A stretch of DNA of 64,000 nucleotides from Herbaspirillum chlorophenolicum. GTDB taxonomy: Bacteria; Pseudomonadota; Gammaproteobacteria; Burkholderiales; Burkholderiaceae_D. This document shows, in pieces, positions 52,431 to 61,522 of this stretch (position 1 is the stretch's first letter; each line of letters starts with the position of its first letter). The stretch covers positions 16,973 to 80,972 of the forward strand of contig NZ_LFLT01000024.1 in the NCBI RefSeq assembly GCF_001189955.1. The letters are read 5' to 3'. A program made the translations under genes and the position numbers. The notes beneath the pieces are model-generated. The model saw only the letters and a program-made list of their open reading frames with translations, had not been told where the DNA came from and ran no database searches.

Positions 52431-53450
52431 TCAGAACACGCTTTCAGCGATGTTGTGCTGCTCGACCACGTTGCGCACGGTGGTCGCTTCGTCCTTGCTG
52501 ACGAACCGGCATTCGCCCTCGACCATCTCCATGCCCATGGTGCAAGCCTTGTGCAGCGGACAGGTGGAGAACAGTTCGGCGACCCAGTCGACGAAGGCGC
52601 GCACCTTGGGCGACAGATGGCGGTTGTGCAGGTAGACCACCGAGATCGGCAGCGGCGCGGGCTTCCATTGCGACAGCACCTCGACCAGACGGCCCTCCTC
52701 AATGTGCGGCATCACCATGTACAGCGGCGCCTGCACCATGCCGAAACCTTGCAGCGCGCAGGCGACGTAGGCGTCGCCGTCGTTGACGGAAAGCTTGCCC
52801 TCCATCTTGACCTCGCGCGTGACGCCATCGACCACGAAGTCCCAGTCGATGGTGCGGCCGGTGCGGCTGGAAAAGTAGTGTACCGAGTTGTGGTGCTGCA
52901 GGTCTTCGATCGTGTGCGGCACGCCGTGGCGCTCAAGGTAGTCCGGCGCGGCGCAGGTCACGGTCTGGAAGGTGCCGATGCGGCGCGCCACCATGGACGA
53001 ATCCTGCAGCTCGCCGATGCGGATCACGCAGTCGACCGCCTCCTGCACCATGTCCACCGGACGGTCGCCCATGCCCATGACCAGTTCGATGTCCGGGTAC
53101 TTGGTATAGAAGTCGCACAGGTTGGGCAACAACAGCAGGCGGCCGACCGAGGCCGGCACGTCGATGCGCAGCCGGCCCTGCGGCCCGCGCGTGACATTGC
53201 GGAAGGATTGTTCGGTCTCGTCGACATCGGCCAGGATGCGCACGCAGCGCTCGTAGTAGGCGGCGCCGTCGGGCGTCAGGCTGATGCGGCGCGTGGTGCG
53301 GTTCAACAGGCGTACCTGCAGCAGGCTTTCCAGCCCCTGGATGATGGTGGTGACGGTGGTGCGCGGCAAGTTCAGGTTATCGGCCGCTCGCGTGAAGCTG
53401 TTGGCATCCACCACGGCGGTAAACACCTGCATGGCCTGAAAACGGTCCAT
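52431..53450 (-). CDS. LysR family regulator of the efflux operon
   Basis: 339-residue LysR regulator: N-terminal winged helix (MDRFQAMQVFTAVVDANSFTRAADNLNLPRTTVTTIIQGLE) and an effector domain of two subdomains. A C-terminal extension includes Cys residues (FSTCPLHKACTMGMEMVEGECRF). It is divergent from the hydrolase-RND operon, as CeoR/BpeT (Burkholderia) and MexT (Pseudomonas) are from theirs; those act as activators and respond to aromatic compounds or stress. The same role is inferred here. Confidence 0.87.
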   Translation of the reverse strand: MDRFQAMQVFTAVVDANSFTRAADNLNLPRTTVTTIIQGLESLLQVRLLNRTTRRISLTPDGAAYYERCVRILADVDETEQSFRNVTRGPQGRLRIDVPASVGRLLLLPNLCDFYTKYPDIELVMGMGDRPVDMVQEAVDCVIRIGELQDSSMVARRIGTFQTVTCAAPDYLERHGVPHTIEDLQHHNSVHYFSSRTGRTIDWDFVVDGVTREVKMEGKLSVNDGDAYVACALQGFGMVQAPLYMVMPHIEEGRLVEVLSQWKPAPLPISVVYLHNRHLSPKVRAFVDWVAELFSTCPLHKACTMGMEMVEGECRFVSKDEATTVRNVVEQHNIAESVF

Positions 53451-53621
53451 CGCTCTCTCCTTTCGGCCTTGCAGCCGGATCGCCGCGAAAACCGATTAAC
53501 AAACCAGAAAATTCACCAAAAAAATGATAAGGCGGCAACCCGCATCCCAGTCCGGATGCGGCTTTCCTGCGCCCTGGCGGGCATGCTCGACTTCGTCGCC
53601 AGCGCCATCCTGGGCCGAATG

Positions 53622-53681
53622 ATAACGAATGTCGATGCCTCGATTGTTCGAACTTGGCGAACAGTGTTGTTGGATTATATG
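53622..53681 (+). promoter_or_regulatory. Promoter of the efflux operon with MexT-like box
   Basis: ATAA-N5-GTCGA-N4-TCGAT at 53622-53644 matches 11 of 14 positions of the MexT box (ATCA-N5-GTCGA-N4-ACYAT). It lies ten bases upstream of TTGGCG (53654-53659) and TATATG (53676-53681, 16-base spacer). This is the position expected for a LysR-type activator site and places the transcript start near 53688. Confidence 0.55.
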
Positions 53682-53756
53682 AGTTTATTTGAGACCGTGC
53701 TGTGGCGCACAATCCGCCTCACTCTAGGACAAAGGGCTCAGGCCCAGGCGCACATC

Positions 53757-54629
53757 ATGGACGGCTCGCATTCCCTCAACATCCGTAATTTTTTCGTTCC
53801 CGGCCCGCTCGGGCGCATTCCGGTGCGCTTGTACCAGCCGGTGAAGGATGCGGCCGCCGGCAAGCAAAAACCCTTGCCGCTGGTGATGTACTTCCACGGC
53901 GGCGGCTTCGTCGGCGGTTCGCTGGACGACGCCGATGCGCCGGCCAGCTTCATCGCCCGCTACAGCAACAGCGTGGTGCTGTCGGTAGGCTATTCGCTGG
54001 CGCCGGCCAAGCCCTTCCCGGCCGCGCCGGAAGACGCATACGCGGCGGCAGTATGGGCCTGCAAGCATGCTGCCGAGCTCAACGCCGACATCGACCGCAT
54101 GGTCGTCGCCGGTGACGACGCCGGCGGCAGCCTGGCCGTCAGCCTGACGCTGATGGTGCGCGACCGCTGCGCCAAACCGCTGGCGGCCCAGGTACTGATC
54201 AGCCCGATGCTCGACCCCAGCATGCGCCTGGTGGGAGACGCCGCTCGGCTGCAGTCGGACCTGACCGCCGAAAGCTGCGCCGCGCGCTACCGCCAGTACC
54301 TGCCGCAGACCATGCAGCGCCTGCACCCGTATGCGGCGCCGCTGGAAGTGAGCCGGCTGGCAGGCCTGCCGGCGGCCTTCATCGCTACTGCCGAACGCGA
54401 CGTGCTGTGCCCCGAGGCGGAGAAATACGCCTCCGGCCTGATCCGCGCCGGCGTGCATACGCAAGTGTCGCGCTTCAACGGCATCACGCATGGCGCGCTG
54501 CGTACCCACATCCCACTGCTGAAAGAAATCGTGAATTTCCTGCGCTGCCGCTTTGCCCGCACACACCGCGACGATGACAACAACACCGACTACACGCCGT
54601 TCAACCTTCAACCATCTCCCACTCTCTGA
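53757..54629 (+). CDS. LlpE-like alpha/beta hydrolase with altered nucleophile
   Basis: Hydrolase-fold protein (290 residues from the ATG at 53757) of the hormone-sensitive-lipase family, in the place of LlpE in the ceo and bpe efflux operons. HGGG oxyanion motif starts at residue 47. The nucleophile elbow reads GDDAGG, with Asp121 where the family has Ser (GDSAGG). The acid (TAERDVLCPEAE) and His (NGITHGAL) are retained, so ordinary esterase activity is doubtful. The start is uncertain: an in-frame ATG at 53679 lies within the -10 box and would precede the transcript. It ends 10 bases before the membrane-fusion gene. Confidence 0.78.
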   Translation: MDGSHSLNIRNFFVPGPLGRIPVRLYQPVKDAAAGKQKPLPLVMYFHGGGFVGGSLDDADAPASFIARYSNSVVLSVGYSLAPAKPFPAAPEDAYAAAVWACKHAAELNADIDRMVVAGDDAGGSLAVSLTLMVRDRCAKPLAAQVLISPMLDPSMRLVGDAARLQSDLTAESCAARYRQYLPQTMQRLHPYAAPLEVSRLAGLPAAFIATAERDVLCPEAEKYASGLIRAGVHTQVSRFNGITHGALRTHIPLLKEIVNFLRCRFARTHRDDDNNTDYTPFNLQPSPTL

Positions 54630-54639
54630 GGACAAGAAC

Positions 54640-55851
54640 ATGAACACTCCCACTACCCTGCGCCGCCGCTTCGCCCTCACCGCCACCGTACTGGCCGTCA
54701 TCGCCCTGACGGTCGGCGGCGCCATTTCCGCCGTCGGCCTCTCGGCCAACGCCAGCACTGCCCCGGCAGCGCCACCGGCTGCCCCGGTTGACGTCGCCGA
54801 AGTGGTCAGCAAGCAGATCATCGACTGGCAGGCTTACTCCGGCCGCATCGAAGCGGTCGACCGCGTCGAGGTGCGCCCGCTGGTCGGCGGCACGCTGACC
54901 CAGGTGCACTTCAAGGATGGCGCACTGGTCAAGAAGGGCGATGTGCTGTTCACCATCGACCCGCGCCCCTACGCCGCTGAAGTAGCCCGCACCGAAGCGC
55001 AGCTGGCCGGCGCCGAAGCGCGCGCCGGCTATACCTCGTCGGACGTGGCGCGCGGCCAGCGCCTGCTGGGCGACAACGCCATCGCCAAGCGCGATTTTGA
55101 AGAAAAGCAGAATGCCGCACGCGAAGCCGCCGCCAACGTGCAAGCCGCCAAGGCCGCCGTGCGCGCCGCTCGCCTGAACCTGGAATACACGCAAATCACC
55201 GCGCCGGTCTCCGGCCGCATCTCGCGCGCCGAGGTCACGGTAGGCAACGTGGTGAACCCCGGTTCGGCCAACGCACCGCTGACCACGCTGGTCTCGGTGT
55301 CCAAGGTCTATGCCTCGTTCGACGTCGATGAGCAAAGCTTCCTCAAGTACGTGAACCCGGCGCGCGCCGCCGGCGCCACGGTGCCGGTCTACCTCGGCCT
55401 GGCCAATGAGGACGGCTACTCGCGCCAGGGCAAGGTCGGCTCGGTGGACAACCGCCTCGACCCCGCCTCGGGCACCATCCGCGTGCGCGCCGTGTTCGAT
55501 AACGGCGACGGCCAGCTGATCCCCGGCCTGTACGCCCGCGTACGGTTGGGCGGCGGCGCACCGCACGAGGCCGTGCTGATCGATGAAAAGGCGCTCGGCA
55601 CCGACCAGGACAAGCGCTTCGTCATGGTGGCCGGCAAGGACAACCACGCGACCTATCGCCAGGTGCGCATCGGCGCCAACCAGGACGGCCTGGTGGTAGT
55701 CGAGAGCGGCCTCAAGACCGGTGAGCACATCGTGGTCAACGGCCTGCAACGCATCCGCCCGGGCGACGCCATCGCGCCGACCGTGGTGCCGATGCAGCCG
55801 CAAGCCAAGACCGCCGAAGCGCAAGCCCAGCCGGCCGACGGCAAGGCTTGA
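54640..55851 (+). CDS. RND efflux membrane-fusion protein (BpeE/CeoA/MexE-like)
   Basis: Periplasmic adaptor joining the RND pump to the outer-membrane channel. The 403 residues begin with a membrane anchor or signal (about 10-40) without a lipobox Cys, so it is probably not lipidated. Then follow the biotinyl-lipoyl-like domain (RIEAVDRVEVRPLVGGTLTQVHFKDGALVKKGDVLF), an alpha-helical hairpin (AEVARTEAQLAGAEARAG to ARLNLEYTQITAP), and beta-barrel domains. GAGGA precedes the ATG. Confidence 0.93.
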   Translation: MNTPTTLRRRFALTATVLAVIALTVGGAISAVGLSANASTAPAAPPAAPVDVAEVVSKQIIDWQAYSGRIEAVDRVEVRPLVGGTLTQVHFKDGALVKKGDVLFTIDPRPYAAEVARTEAQLAGAEARAGYTSSDVARGQRLLGDNAIAKRDFEEKQNAAREAAANVQAAKAAVRAARLNLEYTQITAPVSGRISRAEVTVGNVVNPGSANAPLTTLVSVSKVYASFDVDEQSFLKYVNPARAAGATVPVYLGLANEDGYSRQGKVGSVDNRLDPASGTIRVRAVFDNGDGQLIPGLYARVRLGGGAPHEAVLIDEKALGTDQDKRFVMVAGKDNHATYRQVRIGANQDGLVVVESGLKTGEHIVVNGLQRIRPGDAIAPTVVPMQPQAKTAEAQAQPADGKA

Positions 55852-55922
55852 GCCCAAGCCGGCCAATCGCATTCAAGAAAAACAGCAGCTTTGACATCGA
55901 GAAAAGCTGAAGGAACCTGAAC

Positions 55923-58900
55923 ATGAATATCTCAAAATTCTTTATCGACCGCCCGATCTTCGCGGGCGTGCTGTCGGTACTGCTCCTGCTGGGCGGCGTG
56001 CTGGCCATGTTCCAGCTGCCCATTTCGGAATATCCCGAAGTGGTGCCGCCATCGGTGGTGGTGAAGGCGCAGTATCCGGGCGCCAACCCCAAGGTGATCG
56101 CCGAGACTGTGGCCTCGCCGCTGGAAGAGCAGATCAACGGCGTGGAAAACATGCTGTACATGCAGTCGCAGGCCAATAGCGACGGCAACCTGACCATCAC
56201 CGTCAACTTCCGCCTGGGCGTCGACCCCGACAAGGCCCAGCAGCTGGTGCAGAACCGCGTCGCGCAAGCGCTGCCGCGCCTGCCGGAAGATGTGCAGCGC
56301 CTGGGCGTGACGACCATCAAGTCGTCGCCGACCCTGACCATGGTGGTGCACCTGATCTCGCCCGATAACCGCTACGACACCACCTACCTGCGCAACTACG
56401 CGGTCCTGAACGTCAAGGACCGCCTGGCGCGTATCCAGGGCGTGGGTGAAGTGGGCCTGTTCGGCTCCGGCAACTACGCCATGCGCGTGTGGCTGGACCC
56501 GAACAAGGTGGCGCAGCGCGGCCTGACCGCGTCCGATGTCATCAAGTCGATCCGCGAGCAGAACGTGCAAGTCGCCGCCGGCGTGATCGGCGCATCCCCG
56601 AGTTCCCCCGACGTGCCGGTGCAGCTTTCGGTGAACGCGCAAGGCCGCCTGAAGACCGAAGCCGAGTTCCGCGACATCATCCTCAAAGGCTCGCCCGATG
56701 GCGCCGTGACCAAGCTGGGCGACGTCGCCCGGGTGGAACTGGCCGCCTCCGAATATGGCCTGCGCTCGCTGCTGGACAACAAGCCGGCCGTCGCCATCCC
56801 CATCTTCCAGGCCCCCGGCGCCAATGCGCTGGATGTCTCCAAGCAGGTGCGCGCGGCGATGAAGGAACTCTCGGCCGACTTTCCCAGCTCGGTCCAATAC
56901 CGCATCGTGTACGACCCGACCCAGTTCGTGCGCGCTTCCATCGAAGCGGTGGTGCATACGCTCCTGGAAGCCATCCTGCTGGTGGTGATCGTGGTGATCA
57001 TCTTCCTGCAGACCTGGCGCGCCTCGATCATTCCGCTGCTGGCGGTTCCGGTCTCCATCATCGGCACCTTCTCGCTGATGCTGGGCTTCGGCTACACCAT
57101 CAACGCGCTGTCGCTGTTCGGCATGGTGCTGGCCATCGGCATCGTGGTCGATGACGCCATCGTGGTGGTGGAAAACGTCGAGCGCAACATCTCCGCCGGC
57201 CTGACGCCGCGCGAAGCGACCTACCGCGCCATGCAGGAAGTCTCGGGCCCGATCATCGCCATCGCCCTGACCCTGGTGGCGGTGTTCGTGCCGCTGGCCT
57301 TCATGACCGGCCTGACCGGCCAGTTCTACAAGCAGTTCGCCATGACAATCGCCATCTCGACGGTGATCTCGGCCTTCAACTCGCTGACCCTGTCGCCGGC
57401 GCTGGCCGCCATGCTGCTCAAGGGCCACGGTGAGAAGCCGGACCGGCTGACCCGTGTGATGGACCGTTTCCTGGGCGGCTTCTTCGTCCGCTTCAACCGC
57501 TTCTTCAACCGCGCTTCCGACAACTACGGCCGCGGCGTGACCGGCGTGATCAAGCGCAAAGGCGCCACCATGGTCGTGTACGCGGTGCTGCTGGCAGCTA
57601 CCGTGGGCATTGCCAACATCGTGCCGGGCGGTTTCGTACCGGGACAGGACAAGCAATACCTGGTGGCCTTCGCCCAGTTGCCCAACGGCGCCTCGATCGA
57701 CCGCAGCGAAGACGTGATGCGCAAGATGAGCGAGATCATGCTCAAGGAACCTGGTGTTGACAGCGCCATCGCCTTCCCCGGCCTGTCGATCAACGGCTTC
57801 ACCAACAGCTCTTCGGCCGGCATCGTGTTCGTGGGCCTGAAACCCTTCGAGGAACGCAAGGCCAAGGAACTGTCGGGCAATGCCATCGCCGCATCGCTCA
57901 ACAAGAAATTCGGCGGCATCAAGGAAGCCTTCACCGCCGTGTTCCCGCCGCCGCCTGTGATGGGCCTGGGCACGCTGGGCGGCTTCAAGATGCAGATCGA
58001 AGACCACGGCGCGCTGGGCTATGCCGAACTGGACCGTGCCGCGCAAGAGTTCATGAAGGCCGCCGCCAAGGAACCGGCGCTGGGCCCGATGTTCTCCAGC
58101 TATCAGATCAACGTGCCGCAACTGGACGTCGACCTCGACCGCGTCAAGGCCAAGCAGCTCGGCATCCCGGTGACCGATGTGTTCAACACCATGCAGATCT
58201 ATCTCGGCTCGCTGTACGTGAACGACTTCAATCGCTTCGGCCGCGTGTACCAGGTGCGGGCCCAGGCTGATGCACCGTTCCGCGCCAAGGCCGATGACAT
58301 CCTGCAGCTGAAGACCCGCAACGAAGCCGGCGAGATGGTGCCACTGTCGTCGGTGGTCAAGGTCAAGCAGACCTTCGGCCCTGAAATGGTGGTGCGCTAC
58401 AACGGCTACACCGCTGCCGACATCAACGGCGGCCCGGCGCCGGGCTACTCGTCCGACCAGGCCCAGGCCGCGGCCGAACGTGTCGCAGCAGCGACCCTGC
58501 CGCGCGGCATCAAGTTCGAATGGACCGACCTGACTTACCAGAAGATCCTCGCAGGCAATGCCGGCGTGTGGGTGTTCCCGATCAGCGTGCTGCTGGTGTT
58601 CCTGGTGCTGGCTGCACTGTACGAAAGCCTGACCCTGCCGCTGGCGGTGATCATGATTGTGCCGATGAGCATCCTGGCCGCCTTGACCGGCGTCTGGCTG
58701 ACCAAGGGCGACAACAACATCTTTACCCAGATCGGTTTGATGGTGCTGGTGGGGCTGTCGGCCAAGAACGCGATCCTGATCGTCGAGTTCGCCCGCGAAC
58801 TGGAAATGCAGGGCCGCACCGCGGTGCAAGCCGCGATCGAAGCCAGCCGCCTGCGTCTGCGTCCGATCCTGATGACCTCGATCGCTTTCATCATGGGCGT

Positions 58901-59147
58901 GGTGCCGCTGGTGACCTCGACCGGCGCCGGTTCGGAAATGCGCTATGCAATGGGTATCGCGGTGTTCTTCGGCATGCTGGGCGTGACGCTGTTCGGCCTG
59001 TTCCTGACCCCGGTGTTCTATGTCCTGCTGCGCACCGTCGATCGCCGCAAGCTGCACTCGGCCTCGCACCATGAGGCGCCAATGACCGCCGGCTCGCATG
59101 TGCAACAAGTCGCGCATGCTGCCCCCGGTTCGCAGGAAGACCGCTGA
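55923..59147 (+). CDS. RND multidrug efflux pump, HAE1 family (BpeF/CeoB/MexF-like)
   Basis: Proton-driven inner-membrane exporter of 1074 residues with twelve membrane segments and two periplasmic porter/docking loops. The N-terminal FFIDRPIFAGVLSVLLLLGG and PPSVVVKAQYPGANPKVIAETVASPLEEQING match MexF-type pumps. Proton-relay Asp410 and Asp411 are in GIVVDDAIVVVEN. The closest characterised relatives export chloramphenicol, trimethoprim and fluoroquinolones; the substrates here are inferred. AAGGAACC lies upstream of the ATG. Order: hydrolase, adaptor, pump, channel. Confidence 0.95.
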   Translation: MNISKFFIDRPIFAGVLSVLLLLGGVLAMFQLPISEYPEVVPPSVVVKAQYPGANPKVIAETVASPLEEQINGVENMLYMQSQANSDGNLTITVNFRLGVDPDKAQQLVQNRVAQALPRLPEDVQRLGVTTIKSSPTLTMVVHLISPDNRYDTTYLRNYAVLNVKDRLARIQGVGEVGLFGSGNYAMRVWLDPNKVAQRGLTASDVIKSIREQNVQVAAGVIGASPSSPDVPVQLSVNAQGRLKTEAEFRDIILKGSPDGAVTKLGDVARVELAASEYGLRSLLDNKPAVAIPIFQAPGANALDVSKQVRAAMKELSADFPSSVQYRIVYDPTQFVRASIEAVVHTLLEAILLVVIVVIIFLQTWRASIIPLLAVPVSIIGTFSLMLGFGYTINALSLFGMVLAIGIVVDDAIVVVENVERNISAGLTPREATYRAMQEVSGPIIAIALTLVAVFVPLAFMTGLTGQFYKQFAMTIAISTVISAFNSLTLSPALAAMLLKGHGEKPDRLTRVMDRFLGGFFVRFNRFFNRASDNYGRGVTGVIKRKGATMVVYAVLLAATVGIANIVPGGFVPGQDKQYLVAFAQLPNGASIDRSEDVMRKMSEIMLKEPGVDSAIAFPGLSINGFTNSSSAGIVFVGLKPFEERKAKELSGNAIAASLNKKFGGIKEAFTAVFPPPPVMGLGTLGGFKMQIEDHGALGYAELDRAAQEFMKAAAKEPALGPMFSSYQINVPQLDVDLDRVKAKQLGIPVTDVFNTMQIYLGSLYVNDFNRFGRVYQVRAQADAPFRAKADDILQLKTRNEAGEMVPLSSVVKVKQTFGPEMVVRYNGYTAADINGGPAPGYSSDQAQAAAERVAAATLPRGIKFEWTDLTYQKILAGNAGVWVFPISVLLVFLVLAALYESLTLPLAVIMIVPMSILAALTGVWLTKGDNNIFTQIGLMVLVGLSAKNAILIVEFARELEMQGRTAVQAAIEASRLRLRPILMTSIAFIMGVVPLVTSTGAGSEMRYAMGIAVFFGMLGVTLFGLFLTPVFYVLLRTVDRRKLHSASHHEAPMTAGSHVQQVAHAAPGSQEDR

Positions 59148-59165
59148 TTTCTCTGGAGTAGAAAA

Positions 59166-60710
59166 ATGAATGCAATCAACATGAACTCCCTCACTTCAGG
59201 CCACGGCCTGGCCGGCCGCCTGCTGCGCCCCGTGCGTATCGGTTCCGCGCTGCTGGCCGCACTGCTGGTGCTGGCCGGCTGCTCGGTGGCGCCGATCTAC
59301 GAACGGCCCTCGGTCGATACCCCGGCCGCCTTCAAGGAGGCCGCACCACAAACCACGGTAGCCGGTGAAAACGGCAGCCAATGGAAGGCAGCCCAGCCGT
59401 CCGAAGACATCGCCCGCGGCGAATGGTGGAAGATCTTCAGCGACGACAGCCTGAACGCCCTGGAAGACCGCGCCCAGCAAGCCAACCAGGACCTCAAGGC
59501 CGCCGCCGCCCGGTTGGGCCAGGCGCGTGCGCTGACCAAGGATGCACGCTCGGCCTACTTCCCGCAGGTGGACGCCGGCATCGGCGCCACCCGCCAGCGT
59601 CAGTCGCCCGCCTCGCAAAGCCTGCCGGCCGACGCCAACACGCAACCGTTCACGCTGTACCGCGCCCAGGTCGGCGTGTCGTATGAGGTCGACCTGTTCG
59701 GCCGCGTATCGTCCAACGTCGATGCCGCCACCGCCGACGCCCAGCGCAGCGAAGCGCTGTTCCATTCGGTGCTGCTGGCGCTGCAGGCCGACGTCGCCCA
59801 GCAATACTTCCTGGTGCGCGAACTGGATGCCGCGCTGGAGCTGTACCGCGGCACCGTGGAATTGCGCGGCCAGTCGCTGAAACTGGTGCAACGCCGCTTC
59901 GATGAAGGCGACATCAGCGAGGTCGACGTGGCGCGTGCCAAGTCCGAACTGGCCTCGGCGCAATCGGAAGCATTCGGCATCGCACGCCAGCGCGCCACCG
60001 CAGAACACGCGCTGGCGATCCTCTTGGGCAGCACACCGGCCGAGTTCTCGCTGCCGGCCCGTCCGCTCACGCGCATCTCGATCGGCATCCCATCCGGCCT
60101 GCCGTCGACGCTGCTTGAGCGCCGCCCGGATATCGCCGCCGCCGAACGTGCAATGGCTGCCGCCAACGCCCGCGTCGGCGTGGCCAAGTCGGCCTTCTTC
60201 CCCAGCCTGAACCTGACCGGCGGACTCGGCTACGAGTCGGCGCAGTTGGGCGACCTGTTCAACTGGTCCAGCCGCACCTTCCTGCTGGGCCCGCTGGTGG
60301 GTACCGCCCTGAGCATGCCGCTGTTCGACGGCGGCCGCCGCCAGGCCGGGGTTGACCGTGCACGCGCCAGTTACGAGGAACAAGTCGCCACTTACCGCGG
60401 CACGGTCCTGAACGCCTTCCGCGAAGTGGAAGACAACCTGGCCAACCTGCGCATCCTGGGCGACCAGAACCAGGCGCAGGACGAAGCCGTAGCCGCCTCG
60501 GCGCGTGCCGCCAAGCTGTCGCACACGCAGTACAGGGAAGGCGCGGTCAGTTACTTCGACGTGATCGACGCCGACCGCACCGTGCTGCAGCAGCAACGCG
60601 TCTCGGTGCAGCTGGATGGCGAACGCGCACGTTCGACCGTGAACCTGATCCGCGCCCTGGGCGGCGGCTGGGGGACACCGGTGGCAACCAAATTGTCATC
60701 GGCCCAGTGA
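59166..60710 (+). CDS. Outer-membrane efflux channel (OprC/OpcM/OprN-like)
   Basis: TolC-like trimeric channel of 514 residues. It has a signal peptide with lipobox LVLAGCS and so is a lipoprotein. Two outer-membrane-efflux repeats follow, one with FSDDSLNALEDRAQQANQDLKAAAARL and one with LERRPDIAAAERAMAAANARVGVAKSAFFPSLNLTGG. It closes the four-gene efflux operon, 18 bases after the pump. GGAG precedes the ATG. Confidence 0.94.
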   Translation: MNAINMNSLTSGHGLAGRLLRPVRIGSALLAALLVLAGCSVAPIYERPSVDTPAAFKEAAPQTTVAGENGSQWKAAQPSEDIARGEWWKIFSDDSLNALEDRAQQANQDLKAAAARLGQARALTKDARSAYFPQVDAGIGATRQRQSPASQSLPADANTQPFTLYRAQVGVSYEVDLFGRVSSNVDAATADAQRSEALFHSVLLALQADVAQQYFLVRELDAALELYRGTVELRGQSLKLVQRRFDEGDISEVDVARAKSELASAQSEAFGIARQRATAEHALAILLGSTPAEFSLPARPLTRISIGIPSGLPSTLLERRPDIAAAERAMAAANARVGVAKSAFFPSLNLTGGLGYESAQLGDLFNWSSRTFLLGPLVGTALSMPLFDGGRRQAGVDRARASYEEQVATYRGTVLNAFREVEDNLANLRILGDQNQAQDEAVAASARAAKLSHTQYREGAVSYFDVIDADRTVLQQQRVSVQLDGERARSTVNLIRALGGGWGTPVATKLSSAQ

Positions 60711-60725
60711 TTCAACAGCGCCGCC

Positions 60726-60792
60726 GTCCCAGCCAAAGCTGGGACCCGGTGGCGTTTGCTGCACAACGCCGGGCCCCGGCTTTCGTCAGGAC
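60726..60792. repeat. REP-like palindromes after the efflux operon
   Basis: GTCCCAGC-CAAA-GCTGGGAC is followed by a second imperfect palindrome (GCCGGGCCCCGGC and GTCAGGACGAC). The sequence pattern resembles the scattered REP hairpins of this bacterial group. It may also help to stop transcription, although no T run is present. Confidence 0.55.
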
Positions 60793-60846
60793 GACAGCTC
60801 AGGACAACGCAACACCGAACATCAGACCAACTTACGAGAAAACGCC

Positions 60847-61350
60847 ATGCCCATCACCCTCCATCAAGCCAGCATCCCGTTCCTGATCCGTGGCCTGCAA
60901 ACCCTCTCCACCCTGCTCGACAAAGCCGAGCAGCACACCGACGAACACAAGCTGGAAGCCAGCGAGCTGATCGGCGCTCGCCTGTTCGACGACATGTATC
61001 CGCTGTCGGCCCAGATCCAGCGCGCCAGCGACACCGCCAAGGCTACCGCCAGCCGCCTTTCCGGCCTGGCCGCCCCCAACTTCCCCGATGACGAAACCAG
61101 CTTCGACGAACTGCAGGCGCGCATCAACAAGACCATCGTCTTCCTCGAAGGCATCCCGGCCGACGCCATCGACGGCCAGGAAGAACGCAAAGTCAAGATG
61201 ATTCTGCGCGGCGAAGAACACAGCATGAGCGGCCTGACCTATCTCACCCAGTTCGGCCTGCCCAACTTCATGTTCCATGTGGTGACCGCCTACGGCATCC
61301 TGCGCCACAAGGGCGTCAAGCTGGGCAAGATGGATTATCTCGGCCTGTAA
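60847..61350 (+). CDS. DUF1993 family protein
   Basis: Cytoplasmic protein of unknown function (167 residues), complete copy of a gene partly repeated at 62753 and 63919. Pattern: MPITLHQASIPFLIRGLQTLSTLLDKAEQHTDE, then a DUF1993 helical bundle (SFDELQARINKTIVFLEGIP, LTQFGLPNFMFHVVTAYGILRHKGVKLGKMDYLGL). The family is related to DinB-like four-helix bundles, but no metal-binding histidines stand out here. The ATG at 60847 follows REP-like repeats, so it probably has its own promoter. Confidence 0.88.
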   Translation: MPITLHQASIPFLIRGLQTLSTLLDKAEQHTDEHKLEASELIGARLFDDMYPLSAQIQRASDTAKATASRLSGLAAPNFPDDETSFDELQARINKTIVFLEGIPADAIDGQEERKVKMILRGEEHSMSGLTYLTQFGLPNFMFHVVTAYGILRHKGVKLGKMDYLGL

Positions 61351-61364
61351 GCGGCGCAAAGGAA

Positions 61365-61392
61365 ACGGCCCGCATCTTGCGATGCGGGCCGT
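61365..61392 (+). terminator. Hairpin after the DUF1993 gene
   Basis: ACGGCCCGCATC-TTGC and its complement form a perfect 12-bp stem. There is no T run. The same hairpin is present after the repeated fragment at 63022-63049, where a true terminator follows; that second terminator is disrupted here. Confidence 0.6.
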
Positions 61393-61522
61393 GATGAACG
61401 GAAGAATTTCCCGTAGTACTTACCGCCAGCTTGGTTGGCGCCACTAGTATGTCGTCAAGTTGTCTTCTCATCCGCCGAGCGATTGCAGATGGAGTCCTTG
61501 ACTGCATTCTTCCACCGTAATC

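Noticed and set aside
52311..53756. Long in-frame upstream extension of the LlpE-like hydrolase, opposite the LysR gene
   Set aside because: The extension is antisense to LysR, shows no homology, and the promoter at 53654-53681 lies inside it.
55932..59117. 1061-codon open frame opposite the RND pump
   Set aside because: Shadow of the pump gene with His/Gln/Arg-rich composition and no known domain.
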